In this document: positions 1-5,941 of the stretch, in pieces | Numbering within the stretch: position 1 is the stretch's first letter | How the letters are laid out: each line of letters starts with the position of its first letter | Assembly: GCA_900551185.1 (NCBI GenBank) | Contig: URVF01000096.1 | Span: 1 to 6,064, forward strand | Reading direction: 5' to 3' | DNA length: 6,064 nt | Source: an uncultured Collinsella sp. | GTDB lineage: Bacteria; Actinomycetota; Coriobacteriia; Coriobacteriales; Coriobacteriaceae | Notes under the pieces: generated by a model | What the model was told of the DNA's origin: nothing | The model's database searches: none | What the model saw: the letters and a program-made list of their open reading frames with translations, nothing else | Position numbers and translations under genes: made by a program

Positions 1-49
1 ACGAGATCATGCCTAGTCTCGTGGGCTCGGAGATGTGTATAAGAGACAG
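1..49 (+). other. Nextera i7 adapter contamination (not genomic)
   Basis: This is synthetic library sequence, not genome. It reads as the tail of the P7 flow-cell primer (1-7), an 8-base index CATGCCTA (8-15), the Nextera read-2 linker GTCTCGTGGGCTCGG (16-30) and the 19-bp Tn5 mosaic end AGATGTGTATAAGAGACAG (31-49). From memory, the index corresponds to Nextera i7 N706 (read as TAGGCATG). Genomic sequence begins at position 50. The last G of the mosaic end supplies the first base of an apparent GTG codon at 49, so any gene start called there is an artefact. Confidence 0.98.
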
Positions 50-1614
50 TGACACCTGCGCGCTTTGAAATCGGGCAAAAGCATAAGCAGGAGAACGAGG
101 CGGGTTCCAAGGCTAGTTGGAACACGCCTCGTTCCGATTCACGGCCAACGATGAGCTATCCCTCGCGCATGGCCCTGGCTTTTGCCCTGACATCGCTCAT
201 GACGGTATTGGTGTTGGTGGGCGTAGTCTCCGTTGTATGGGGCACGGTTTTTACGGATTACACGCGCTCCAATATTGTCGAAATCGCCAATTCCGCTGCC
301 GAAAAGTTGGCAACGTCATATGAGGAAAACGGTTCTTGGACCGCGGGGGAGCTGCGTACGGTCGCGACATCGAGCTTGGTGTCCGACGATCTTGGTATGC
401 AGGTCGTCAATAAAAAGGGCGTCATCGTCTACGACGACTCGTGGCCCTCGGCAAGCGCTACTGCCGATGTACGCGAAAATCAGGCGACGACCGACGATGC
501 GAGCGGAAAGAGGGCATCGCACAGCCCAGTCTCGTCTGCTCCCACCGATTCCAATAGTGTTGCCAACGTTGAGATCGTGACGTCCTCCGGCGAGCACGTG
601 GGTCAGGTCAAATTGTGGGCGGTTGGCTCCGATGCCCTGCTCACCAGGGCAGACTCGGCATTCAGAGAGAAGACCTTTAACGCCATGGCCCTTGCCGCGG
701 TTGTGGCCGTCTGCATCTCGGTCGTTATCGGAGCGCTTGTGTCGCGCATGCTCACCAAGCCGATTCATCGTATTACCAGCACCGCCAAGCAGATTCGCGA
801 TGGCGATCTGTCCGCTCGTACGGGCTTGCGCGGCGATGATGAGATCGATCAGCTGGGAGAGACCTTCGACGAGATGGCCACCTCACTCGAGAAGGACATG
901 AAGCACGAGAAGCGCCTGACCTCTGATGTTGCCCACGAGCTGCGCACGCCGCTCATGGCCATGCTTGCAACGGTCGAGGCCATGCAAGACGGTGTGTATC
1001 CCACCGATGACGAACACCTGGAAACGGTCGCATCCGAGACGCGTCGTCTGGCCCGTCTGGTGCAGCAGATGCTTGACCTGTCGCGCATGGAAAACAGCAC
1101 GGCTCCGCTCAACCTTGAGCCGGTGGACATGGTTCCTTTCGTGCGTTCCATCGTTAATGCCCAGGAGCGCCTGTTTGTCGACCGCGATCTGCGCCTGCGT
1201 TTTGCGGACGAGACCCAGGGTCACGACGATGTCGTCGAAGCCGATCCCGACATGATCACGCAATGCGTCATCAACCTCATGAGCAACGCCATGCGCTACA
1301 CCCCCGAGGGCGGTTGGGTCGTGGTGTCGGTGCTCAGTGACCGCAAGCACGTCAGCATTGCCGTTTCTGATACCGGCATCGGTATTGCCAAGGACGATCT
1401 GTCGCGCATCTTCGGGCGGTTTTGGCGCGCCGATGCCAGCCGCGCCCGCGAAGCTGGCGGCCTGGGCGTTGGCCTCGCCGTGACCAAGCAGATCGTCGAG
1501 CGTCACCATGGCTACATATCCGTGGAGTCGGAGCTTGGAAAGGGTACGACTTTTACAATTCATCTGCCCCGCGAGCACACGGCAGACGCGGCATCTACTA
1601 CAATGGAGCACTAG
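50..1614 (+). CDS. Sensor histidine kinase, 5' end missing or uncertain
   Basis: This is a membrane-bound two-component sensor kinase that autophosphorylates on His and passes the phosphate to a response regulator. Residues are numbered from the open frame at 49. A membrane helix lies at about 42-66, an extracytoplasmic sensor region at about 67-211 with a Ser/Thr/Ala-rich stretch near 130-172, and a second helix at about 213-233. A HAMP linker follows (about 234-286, ending in DEIDQLGETFDEMA). The H-box is DVAHELRTPL with phosphorylated His296. The N-box is NLMSNAMRY (N409, N413), the G1 box DTGIGIA (D441), the F-box IFGRFWRAD and the G2 box GLGVGLA (472-477 region). All catalytic boxes are intact. 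The GTG at 49 is partly adapter. ATG 151 is the first real in-frame ATG, but no Shine-Dalgarno precedes it, so the true start may lie off the contig. The partner response regulator is not present and the stimulus cannot be told. The layout is BaeS/ResE/MtrB-like. Confidence 0.93.
93..134 (+). repeat. Long near-perfect hairpin near the kinase 5' end
   Basis: The arms 93-110 and 117-134 are complementary at 17 of 18 positions (one G/A mismatch, 103 against 124) around a 6-base GGCTAG loop. Pairing stops abruptly beyond both arms. No T-tract follows, so it is not a standard intrinsic terminator. It lies 17 nt upstream of ATG 151, yet the kinase frame stays open through it. It could be a 5'-leader or intergenic structure if the gene starts at 151, a structured coding segment, or a library fold-back artefact next to the adapter. 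Confidence 0.75.
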
Positions 1615-1672
1615 CTTTTCGCTATTCGGTGAAGGAGGGGCCGCGTCCCTGCCGCTCCGAGTTTGCGAAAAC

Positions 1673-1692
1673 ATGCGGGAAAGAACCCGCAT
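1673..1692 (+). other. Hairpin between the kinase gene and purC
   Basis: ATGCGGG (1673-1679) and CCCGCAT (1686-1692) form a perfect 7-bp stem around AAAGAA. The following TTTCTGTCGTATTTA is only moderately T-rich, so this is at best a weak terminator for the kinase gene. It could also be a structure in the purC leader, since the purC ribosome binding site begins 18 nt further on. I saw no convincing promoter or PurR-type operator in 1615-1709. Confidence 0.5.
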
Positions 1693-1709
1693 TTCTGTCG
1701 TATTTAGGT

Positions 1710-1715
1710 AAGGAG
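1710..1715 (+). promoter_or_regulatory. purC ribosome binding site, decides the start
   Basis: AAGGAG at 1710-1715 overlaps the first in-frame GTG (1715), which therefore cannot be the start. It sits 8 nt upstream of the next GTG at 1724, an ideal spacing. The first in-frame ATG at 1733 is 17 nt away, too far. Confidence 0.8.
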
Positions 1716-1723
1716 TGACTCAC

Positions 1724-2611
1724 GTGACAACGATGGAGCGTCGTCCGGATTCCCGTGGCAAGGTTCGTGATATTTACGATGCCGGTGAAAACCTGCTGAT
1801 GGTCGCCACCGACCGCATTTCTGCGTTCGACTTCATTCTTCCCGACGAGATCCCGTTTAAGGGAGAGGTACTCAATCGCATCTCGGCATTCTGGTTCGAT
1901 AAGTTTGCCGACATCGTCCCCAACCATCTCGTTTCCATCGACCCGGCGGATTTCCCCGAGGAGTTTGCTGAGTATCGTGACTACCTCGCTGGCCGCGCCA
2001 TGCTGGTTAAGAAGGCCCAGACGATTCCTATCGAGTGCATCGTCCGCGGCTATCTGACCGGTTCGGGCAAGAAGACCTACGACGAGAACGGCACCGTCTG
2101 CGGCATCCAGCTGCCTGAGGGCCTGACCGAGGCTTCCAAGCTTCCTGAGCCGCTGTTCACGCCGTCCACGAAGGCCGAGATCGGTGACCACGACGAGAAC
2201 ATCTCGTTCGAGCGTTGCTGCGAGATCGTGGGCGAGGACATCGCCACGCAGATTCGTGACCTTTCCCTCAAGATCTACAAGGCCGCTGCCGAGTACGCCG
2301 CGACCCGTGGCATCATCATTGCCGACACCAAGTTCGAGTTTGGTGTCATCGATGGCAAGGTCACGCTGATCGACGAGTGCCTCACGCCCGACTCCAGCCG
2401 TTTCTGGCCTGCTGCCAGCTACGAGGAGGGCAAGATCCAGCCTAGCTACGACAAGCAATTCGTCCGCAATTGGCTCAAGGCCAACTGGGATATGACAGGG
2501 GAGACCCCGCACCTGCCCGCCGAGGTCATCGATGGCACGTCCGAGCGCTATCGCGAGGCCTTCCAGATCATCACGGGCTCCCAGTTCACAAGCATGAAGG
2601 AGAACGCATAA
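1724..2611 (+). CDS. purC: SAICAR synthetase (phosphoribosylaminoimidazole-succinocarboxamide synthase)
   Basis: This cytoplasmic enzyme of de novo purine synthesis (EC 6.3.2.6) joins CAIR and aspartate using ATP to give SAICAR. With the GTG start at 1724 it is 295 residues, close to the yeast Ade1-type length rather than the shorter ~240-residue form. Family motifs are all visible: GKVRDIYD (12-19), VATDRISAFD (27-36), PNHLV (66-70), VRGYLTGSG (about 107-115), the run from LPEGL to FTPSTKAE and GDHDENISFE, DTKFEFG (201-207), IDECLTPDSSRFW (from about 216) and PSYDKQFVR (240-248). No frameshift or missing motif was seen. No other pur gene is in the window. The next gene begins on the base after the TAA, so the two are almost certainly co-transcribed. 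Confidence 0.96.
   Translation: MTTMERRPDSRGKVRDIYDAGENLLMVATDRISAFDFILPDEIPFKGEVLNRISAFWFDKFADIVPNHLVSIDPADFPEEFAEYRDYLAGRAMLVKKAQTIPIECIVRGYLTGSGKKTYDENGTVCGIQLPEGLTEASKLPEPLFTPSTKAEIGDHDENISFERCCEIVGEDIATQIRDLSLKIYKAAAEYAATRGIIIADTKFEFGVIDGKVTLIDECLTPDSSRFWPAASYEEGKIQPSYDKQFVRNWLKANWDMTGETPHLPAEVIDGTSERYREAFQIITGSQFTSMKENA
2597..2602 (+). promoter_or_regulatory. Ribosome binding site inside the purC 3' end
   Basis: AAGGAG lies within the last codons of purC, 9 nt before the GTG at 2612. It supports that start codon and translational coupling of the membrane-protein gene to purC. Confidence 0.75.
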
Positions 2612-3187
2612 GTGAGTACCCGTAGCGCCACGAACAAGCGCACGCAATCCCACGAAGTTACCGGGGTTGCGCGCAAGTCTGCCGCATCTGCTAAGCCCGC
2701 CCGCCAAGCAGCGAGCTCCGTTCGCGTCGTGCCGGCTTCGTCTAAGGCACGCCGCAAAGAGCTCGAGAAGGGCGAGAACCTCGAGGGCCTCTCTAAAGAG
2801 GAGAAGCGCGCCCGCAAGGCCAAGCAGCGCGCCAAGGAGGACCGCATCTATACGGTGTCGAATATCCTCCTCAAGCAGGACGAGGACTACACCAAGCGCC
2901 GTCGCATCTGGTGGATTGTGCTCGCCATTGGCATGGTGCTCGTCGTGGCAATTTGGGCCTCGCTGTACTTCGCTCCCGCTGGCATGGTGTCCAGCCCTGT
3001 CCAGATGGTCGGCATCGTTTTGTCCTATGTCATCATCCTAGGTGACTTTATCTACGACTTCGCTCGTATTCGTCCCTTGCGCAACATGTACCGCGCGCAG
3101 GCCGAGGGCATGTCCGAGAACAAGCTCAACGCTCTTATTGAGCGCGCGGCTGCCGAGGAGGACAAGAAGGACTCCAAGAAGAAGTAG
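2612..3187 (+). CDS. Unrecognised basic two-helix membrane protein
   Basis: I do not recognise this 191-residue protein. The first ~98 residues are hydrophilic and rich in Lys, Arg, Ala and Ser, with a strongly charged probable helix at about 44-78 containing alternating KEEKRARKAKQR-type residues. Two hydrophobic helices follow, at about 99-120 and 130-150, joined by a short loop (APAGMVSSPV). The C-terminal tail is charged and ends in a Lys/Asp run with KKK. There is no signal peptide. The KRRR just before helix 1 and the basic residues after helix 2 predict both termini in the cytoplasm as a hairpin anchor. The GTG start directly abuts the purC TAA and has a good AAGGAG, so it is a real gene in the purC operon. 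The basic ends could contact nucleic acid or acidic lipid, but that is speculation; no purine-related role can be read from the sequence. Confidence 0.85.
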   Translation: MSTRSATNKRTQSHEVTGVARKSAASAKPARQAASSVRVVPASSKARRKELEKGENLEGLSKEEKRARKAKQRAKEDRIYTVSNILLKQDEDYTKRRRIWWIVLAIGMVLVVAIWASLYFAPAGMVSSPVQMVGIVLSYVIILGDFIYDFARIRPLRNMYRAQAEGMSENKLNALIERAAAEEDKKDSKKK

Positions 3188-3219
3188 CGTTTGCATACAT
3201 ACTTATCGCTAAGATATAA

Positions 3220-3248
3220 GGCGCGTCGTTTTTGCGGCGCGCCTTTTT
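3220..3248 (+). terminator. Intrinsic terminator of the purC operon
   Basis: GGCGCGTCG pairs with CGGCGCGCC (9 bp including one T-G wobble) around a T-rich loop, and is followed by TTTTT at 3244-3248. It lies 32 nt after the stop of the membrane-protein gene and 28 nt before the aminopeptidase start, so it separates the two transcription units. Any ampS promoter upstream would have to be read through or overlap it; I see only a poor TTGCAT/GATATA candidate near 3191-3218. Confidence 0.9.
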
Positions 3249-3266
3249 ACTGTTCTATAGATAGAT

Positions 3267-3270
3267 GGAG
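3267..3270 (+). promoter_or_regulatory. ampS ribosome binding site, favours ATG 3277
   Basis: GGAG at 3267-3270 lies 6 nt before ATG 3277. The upstream in-frame ATG at 3265 has no Shine-Dalgarno and partly overlaps this site, so the shorter protein is preferred. Confidence 0.6.
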
Positions 3271-3276
3271 TGGCAC

Positions 3277-4557
3277 ATGATTCGAGCTGCCCTGACGGTC
3301 GAAGAGGCTCTGGAGGGCATGAAGGCCCTGGAGCCCAAGATTAAAAACTACGCGCGCCTGGTCGTCCGCAAGGGCGTAAACGTCAAGCCCGGTCAGGAGG
3401 TCGTCGTTCAGTCTCCGGTCGAGTGCGCGCCGTTTGCGCGCGTGGTGGTCGCGGAGGCCTATGCTGCCGGCGCCGGCCACGTGACGGTCATTTGGGCCGA
3501 TGATGCCGTGACGAGGCTCACGTACGAGCATGTCGAGAAAAGCTATTTTGAGCAGACGCCCGAGTGGAAGCGCATACAGCTGGATTCCTTGGCCCAGGAT
3601 GGTGCCTGCTTTGTCTTTATCGAGGGTGCGGATCCTGCAGCCCTCAAGGGCATCGATCCAGCCAAGCCGGCCGCGGCATCCAAGGCGAGGAATACGCAGT
3701 GCAAAGTTTTCCGCCGTGGACTGGATTACAACATCAATCCGTGGTGCATCGCCGGCGCTCCGGTCGTGGCTTGGGCGCACGAGGTGTTCCCGGGAGACGC
3801 CGATGAGGTTGCAATCTATAAGCTGTGGAATGCGATTCTGCACACCGCGCGCGCCGATGGCCAGGACCCAGAGAGCGACTGGGAACTCCATGACGCCGCA
3901 TTCGAAAAGAACCTGCGTTTCCTGAACGACAATCGTTTCGACTACCTGCATTACACCGCGGCAAATGGAACCGATCTGACGATTGGCATGACGAAAGGTC
4001 ACGAGTGGGCCGGCGGCAAGGGCAAGACGCCCGATGGGCACCCCTTCTTCCCCAACATTCCCACCGAGGAAGTCTTCACTTCGCCCGATCGCATGCGCGC
4101 CGACGGTATCGTGTACTCGGCCATGCCGCTCATCCATCACGGCAATAAGGTCGAAGATTTTTGGATTAAGTTCGAGGGCGGCCGCGTGGTGGACTACGAC
4201 GCCCGCGTGGGCAAGGCAACGCTCGCAAGTATCATCGATACTGACGAGGGCGCTGCTCACCTGGGAGAGGTCGCGCTCATTTCCAAGAACACGCCGATCC
4301 GCGAAAGTGGTGTTCTGTTCTACGATACGCTCTATGACGAGAACGCTAGCTGCCATCTCGCGCTAGGTGTCGGTTTCCCCGAATGCATCGAGGGTGGGTA
4401 CGACATGTCCAAGGAAGAGCTCCTGGAGCATGGCGTTAACGTCTCGAGCGCGCACGTCGATTTTATGATCGGCACGGACGACATCGATATTAAGGGCATT
4501 ACGCCTGATGGACGTGAAGTTGTGATTTTCCAGAACGGCCAATGGAGTTGGGAATAG
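3277..4557 (+). CDS. ampS: M29-family metallo-aminopeptidase (AmpS/PepS type)
   Basis: This is probably a cytoplasmic, metal-dependent exo-aminopeptidase that removes N-terminal residues from peptides. It is 426 residues from ATG 3277 (430 from ATG 3265), full length for the family. The N-terminal domain starts LTVEEALEGMKALEPKIKNYA. The C-terminal catalytic domain carries the expected ligand positions: Glu265 in TEEVFTSPD, Glu331 in LGEVALI, His360 in ASCHLALG, and His393 and Asp395 in AHVDFMIG. The spacings (66, 29, 33, 2) fit the pattern I recall for AmpS/AmpT. The position seven after His360, usually Tyr in characterised members, is Phe367. There is no signal peptide. It has its own unit after the preceding terminator. 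No dedicated terminator follows, and the tRNA promoter overlaps its 3' end. The family assignment is firm; the substrate is not known. Confidence 0.95.
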   Translation: MIRAALTVEEALEGMKALEPKIKNYARLVVRKGVNVKPGQEVVVQSPVECAPFARVVVAEAYAAGAGHVTVIWADDAVTRLTYEHVEKSYFEQTPEWKRIQLDSLAQDGACFVFIEGADPAALKGIDPAKPAAASKARNTQCKVFRRGLDYNINPWCIAGAPVVAWAHEVFPGDADEVAIYKLWNAILHTARADGQDPESDWELHDAAFEKNLRFLNDNRFDYLHYTAANGTDLTIGMTKGHEWAGGKGKTPDGHPFFPNIPTEEVFTSPDRMRADGIVYSAMPLIHHGNKVEDFWIKFEGGRVVDYDARVGKATLASIIDTDEGAAHLGEVALISKNTPIRESGVLFYDTLYDENASCHLALGVGFPECIEGGYDMSKEELLEHGVNVSSAHVDFMIGTDDIDIKGITPDGREVVIFQNGQWSWE

Positions 4558-4576
4558 TCCCAGACCGTGGTACAAT
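4548..4576 (+). promoter_or_regulatory. Promoter of tRNA-Lys
   Basis: TTGGGA at 4548-4553 (-35, 4 of 6 to consensus), a 17-bp spacer, and TACAAT at 4571-4576 (-10, 5 of 6). Transcription would start near 4583, just before the tRNA 5' end at 4586. The -35 box lies over the last codons of the aminopeptidase gene. This is a sigma-70-type promoter read from sequence only. Confidence 0.8.
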
Positions 4577-4585
4577 GCCACCCGC

Positions 4586-4661
4586 GGGCCGTTAGCTCAG
4601 CTGGCAGAGCAGGGGACTTTTAATCCCAAGGTCCAGGGTTCGAACCCCTGACGGCCCACCA
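4586..4661 (+). tRNA. tRNA-Lys, anticodon TTT
   Basis: A complete cloverleaf of 76 bases including encoded CCA. The acceptor GGGCCGT pairs with ACGGCCC over 7 bp, with discriminator A at 4658 and CCA at 4659-4661. The D-arm is GCTC/GAGC. The anticodon loop is CTTTTAA with anticodon TTT, which specifies lysine. The T-arm is CAGGG/CCCTG around TTCGAAC. The outermost anticodon-stem pair (27-43) is a G-A mismatch, leaving 4 pairs; E. coli tRNA-Lys has only a wobble there, so this is not alarming. It has its own promoter and terminator. Its 3' end is copied downstream at 4819-4837. Confidence 0.98.
4642..4660 (+). repeat. tRNA-Lys 3'-end direct repeat, copy A
   Basis: GAACCCCTGACGGCCCACC, the T-arm 3' half and acceptor 3' strand of the tRNA, recurs exactly at 4819-4837, 177 bp downstream. 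Flanking bases differ on both sides. Tyrosine-recombinase elements commonly use tRNA 3' ends as attachment cores, so this is a candidate attachment-site pair or scar. Confidence 0.85.
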
Positions 4662-4727
4662 TAGAATAGAAAGCGATCGACTCCGGTTGGTCGCTTTTTT
4701 TGTTGCCGGTGCACGGGTTCGAACCCG
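4656..4727 (+). repeat. 72-bp direct repeat, copy 1 (tRNA tail, terminator, palindrome)
   Basis: It runs from the last bases of the tRNA-Lys acceptor through its terminator to a T-arm-like palindrome. It recurs at 5940-6010 with two base substitutions (4709-4710) and one T fewer in the terminator tract. The two copies bracket the traX segment. Confidence 0.93.
4672..4701 (+). terminator. Intrinsic terminator of tRNA-Lys
   Basis: AGCGATCGAC (4672-4681) pairs with GTTGGTCGCT (4686-4695) over 10 bp with two G-T wobbles, loop TCCG, followed by a T-run through 4701. It starts 10 nt after the tRNA CCA. Confidence 0.92.
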
Positions 4728-4728
4728 T
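4713..4728. repeat. 16-bp perfect palindrome, T-arm-like
   Basis: ACGGGTTCGAACCCGT is fully self-complementary and resembles a tRNA T-arm (GGGTTCGAACCC), but no tRNA can be folded around it. A 14-bp version, CGGGTTCGAACCCG, ends the second repeat copy at 5997-6010. It may be a tRNA fragment left by recombination, or a protein-binding or recombination site. Confidence 0.8.
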
Positions 4729-4746
4729 CGGGGCGCGGAGCTGAGT

Positions 4747-4815
4747 AAACGCGTGAGCGTTTGCCAGCGCAGCGCGCAAGGCGCGAAAGCAACGCAGCGG
4801 CCGCCTGCGAAGCAG
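4747..4815 (+). other. Run of small GC-rich hairpins, function unknown
   Basis: Three short perfect hairpins follow one another: AAACGC-GTGA-GCGTTT (4747-4762, a GNRA-type tetraloop), CGCGC-AAG-GCGCG (4773-4785) and CTGC-GAA-GCAG (4805-4815). CGCAG/CTGCG (about 4793-4809) could compete with the last. The tract is low in complexity, much more GC-rich than the traX gene that follows, and has no credible reading frame. It could be a mobile palindromic repeat unit or part of a structured RNA; I do not recognise a family. Confidence 0.5.
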
Positions 4816-4818
4816 ACT

Positions 4819-4837
4819 GAACCCCTGACGGCCCACC
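4819..4837 (+). repeat. tRNA-Lys 3'-end direct repeat, copy B
   Basis: This is an exact 19-bp copy of 4642-4660 without the rest of the tRNA. It lies 18 nt before the traX start and just upstream of its ribosome binding site, so it marks the left edge of the AT-richer segment. It is consistent with a junction made at the tRNA 3' end. Confidence 0.85.
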
Positions 4838-4842
4838 CAAAG

Positions 4843-4848
4843 AAAGGA
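4843..4848 (+). promoter_or_regulatory. traX ribosome binding site
   Basis: AAAGGA lies 7 nt upstream of ATG 4856 and supports that start. No clear promoter is visible between the tRNA terminator and this site, so how the gene is transcribed is unclear. Confidence 0.7.
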
Positions 4849-4855
4849 AAACGAA

Positions 4856-5674
4856 ATGAAAACAGATAGATACGGAATTAGCGGCAGCACATTAAAGATA
4901 ATAGCGGCCATTTCGATGGTTCTCGATCATGTAAGCAGGATCGTCCTGACCAATGGAATCATGACTCACGCATCGTACAATCAGATATCAGACGAGCAGT
5001 GGGCGATTCTAAGCGAGGCTTCGGATGTGCTTCATGTTCTTGGCAGAATTGCATTTCCCTTATTTTGCTTTTTGATAGTTGAGGGATTTTTGCATACTCA
5101 TGACATAAAGAAGTACCTGCGAAATATGCTTGTCTTCGCAATCATTGCGGAGCCCATATACGATTTCGTTCAAACCGGGCAACTCTTTGACCTTCGGCAA
5201 CAAAATGTTATGTGCGAGCTCCTGCTTTCCTTGGTCTTTTTGATTATTCTGGAAAAGATACAAAGTCTTTCAAAATGGAAGAGGCACATCGCAGAAATTG
5301 CTCTGATTGTTTTGACAGCACTGGCAGCTGAATACACTAAACTAGATGGCGGCGTGTATGGCATTCTGCTTGTGGCTGCATTCTATTTATTCCACGACAG
5401 CAAGGCCAAGATGTTCTTTGCTGCAGTATGCGCAGTGCTCCTTTCGTCATGCCATATAGTTGGCGGCGGATTTGAGTTTGCTACAGCTAATGTATTTAAT
5501 CCTGATGTTGCTGCCGCGGTCGTTTCGTTGCTGCTTATCAATCTTTATAATGGCAAGCGAGGGCTGAAGCTGAAATACTTCTTCTACATTTTCTATCCGG
5601 CACATCTTGCTCTGCTTTATGGTGTCTCACTTATTGTTTTGAACTGTCTTAATAACTCTCAAACAAGTCTCTGA
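4856..5674 (+). CDS. TraX-family integral membrane protein
   Basis: A 272-residue polytopic membrane protein of the TraX family. The founder, F-plasmid TraX, acetylates the N-terminus of pilin. Most chromosomal homologues in gut Gram-positives have no known substrate and are thought to be membrane acetyltransferases. Visible family motifs are SGSTLKIIAAISMVLDH (9-25), GRIAFPLFCFLIVEGFLHT (63-81) followed by KKYL, NVMCELLLSLVF (117-128), YNGKRG (231-236) and KYFFYIFYPAHLALLYG (240-256). Several hydrophobic helices span the protein and the length is normal, so it looks intact. Its codons are AT-richer than those of the upstream genes, with ATA and AGG/AGA used, suggesting recent acquisition. 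It lies between tRNA-derived direct repeats, and no pilin, relaxase or integrase gene is present, so conjugation is not implied. Family membership is firm; the function here is unknown. Confidence 0.9.
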   Translation: MKTDRYGISGSTLKIIAAISMVLDHVSRIVLTNGIMTHASYNQISDEQWAILSEASDVLHVLGRIAFPLFCFLIVEGFLHTHDIKKYLRNMLVFAIIAEPIYDFVQTGQLFDLRQQNVMCELLLSLVFLIILEKIQSLSKWKRHIAEIALIVLTALAAEYTKLDGGVYGILLVAAFYLFHDSKAKMFFAAVCAVLLSSCHIVGGGFEFATANVFNPDVAAAVVSLLLINLYNGKRGLKLKYFFYIFYPAHLALLYGVSLIVLNCLNNSQTSL

Positions 5675-5939
5675 AAGCAGAAACAAACTGACCCTAAGAC
5701 TGCTTGTGAATTTCCGGAAGACCTGAGAGATGCGAGGATAGACAACGAGGGCTGCAGAAAGATGCTTCTCAGTTCTCTGGCGGATCGCACGTATCTGTAT
5801 GAGGATCACTTCCGCACACTCATTAATAACAGTGATAAACACGGCAGATCCTCAAAACATGAGGCTGCGAAGGTCGAACGATGCTTCGAAAGCATGAATG
5901 GCACCGAGAAAACGAGTTCGGAAGCATCTTCTGGATGCT
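5675..5939 (+). other. Gene-poor stretch with an open frame in phase with traX
   Basis: No recognisable gene. The frame of traX stays open after its TGA (5672-5674) to a TAG at 5951-5953 inside the second repeat, about 92 codons. The only ATG-initiated part worth noting starts at 5762 (63 residues), with no convincing ribosome binding site. The predicted peptide is hydrophilic and Ser/Lys/Glu-rich, with a possible helix around LSSLADRTYLYEDHFRTLINN. It may be a decayed gene, a small unknown gene or chance. Confidence 0.4.
5881..5895 (+). other. Small perfect hairpin
   Basis: ATGCTT and AAGCAT form a 6-bp stem around CGA. The octamer GATGCTTC occurs here (5880-5887), at 5761-5768, and inverted at 5921-5928. 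There is no T-tract and the role is unknown. Confidence 0.4.
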
Positions 5940-5941
5940 CC
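5920..5941 (+). other. Hairpin abutting the second repeat copy
   Basis: AGCATC (5923-5928) pairs with GATGCT (5934-5939) around TTCTG. GG/CC extends the stem past a bulged A. Its 3' strand runs straight into the CCACCA-like start of the direct repeat, giving a superficial tRNA acceptor look. No tRNA folds here. Confidence 0.45.

Noticed and set aside
49..51. GTG as the start codon of the histidine kinase
   Set aside because: The first base belongs to the adapter mosaic end and there is no ribosome binding site, so the frame is open only because the contig begins there.
883..1692. 269-codon minus-strand frame opposite the kinase, and the 361- and 369-codon minus-strand frames opposite purC and ampS
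   Set aside because: They lie entirely opposite well-identified genes, have no family motifs, and are typical long shadow frames of GC-rich coding DNA.
3191..3218. Promoter for ampS with TTGCAT and GATATA boxes
   Set aside because: The boxes are poor matches, and transcripts from it would run directly into the strong terminator at 3220-3248.
4700..4837. A second tRNA gene after the tRNA-Lys terminator
   Set aside because: Only a T-arm-like palindrome and a 19-bp 3' end are present. No D-arm, anticodon arm or matching acceptor 5' strand can be found.
4592..4911. Minus-strand reading frames of 82 and 104 codons with GRQGFEPWTLGLK-like and GGPSGVRTLDLG-like peptides
   Set aside because: They are antisense translations of the tRNA-Lys T-arm, its terminator and the duplicated flank. 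Peptides of this kind are a well-known annotation artefact over tRNA genes.
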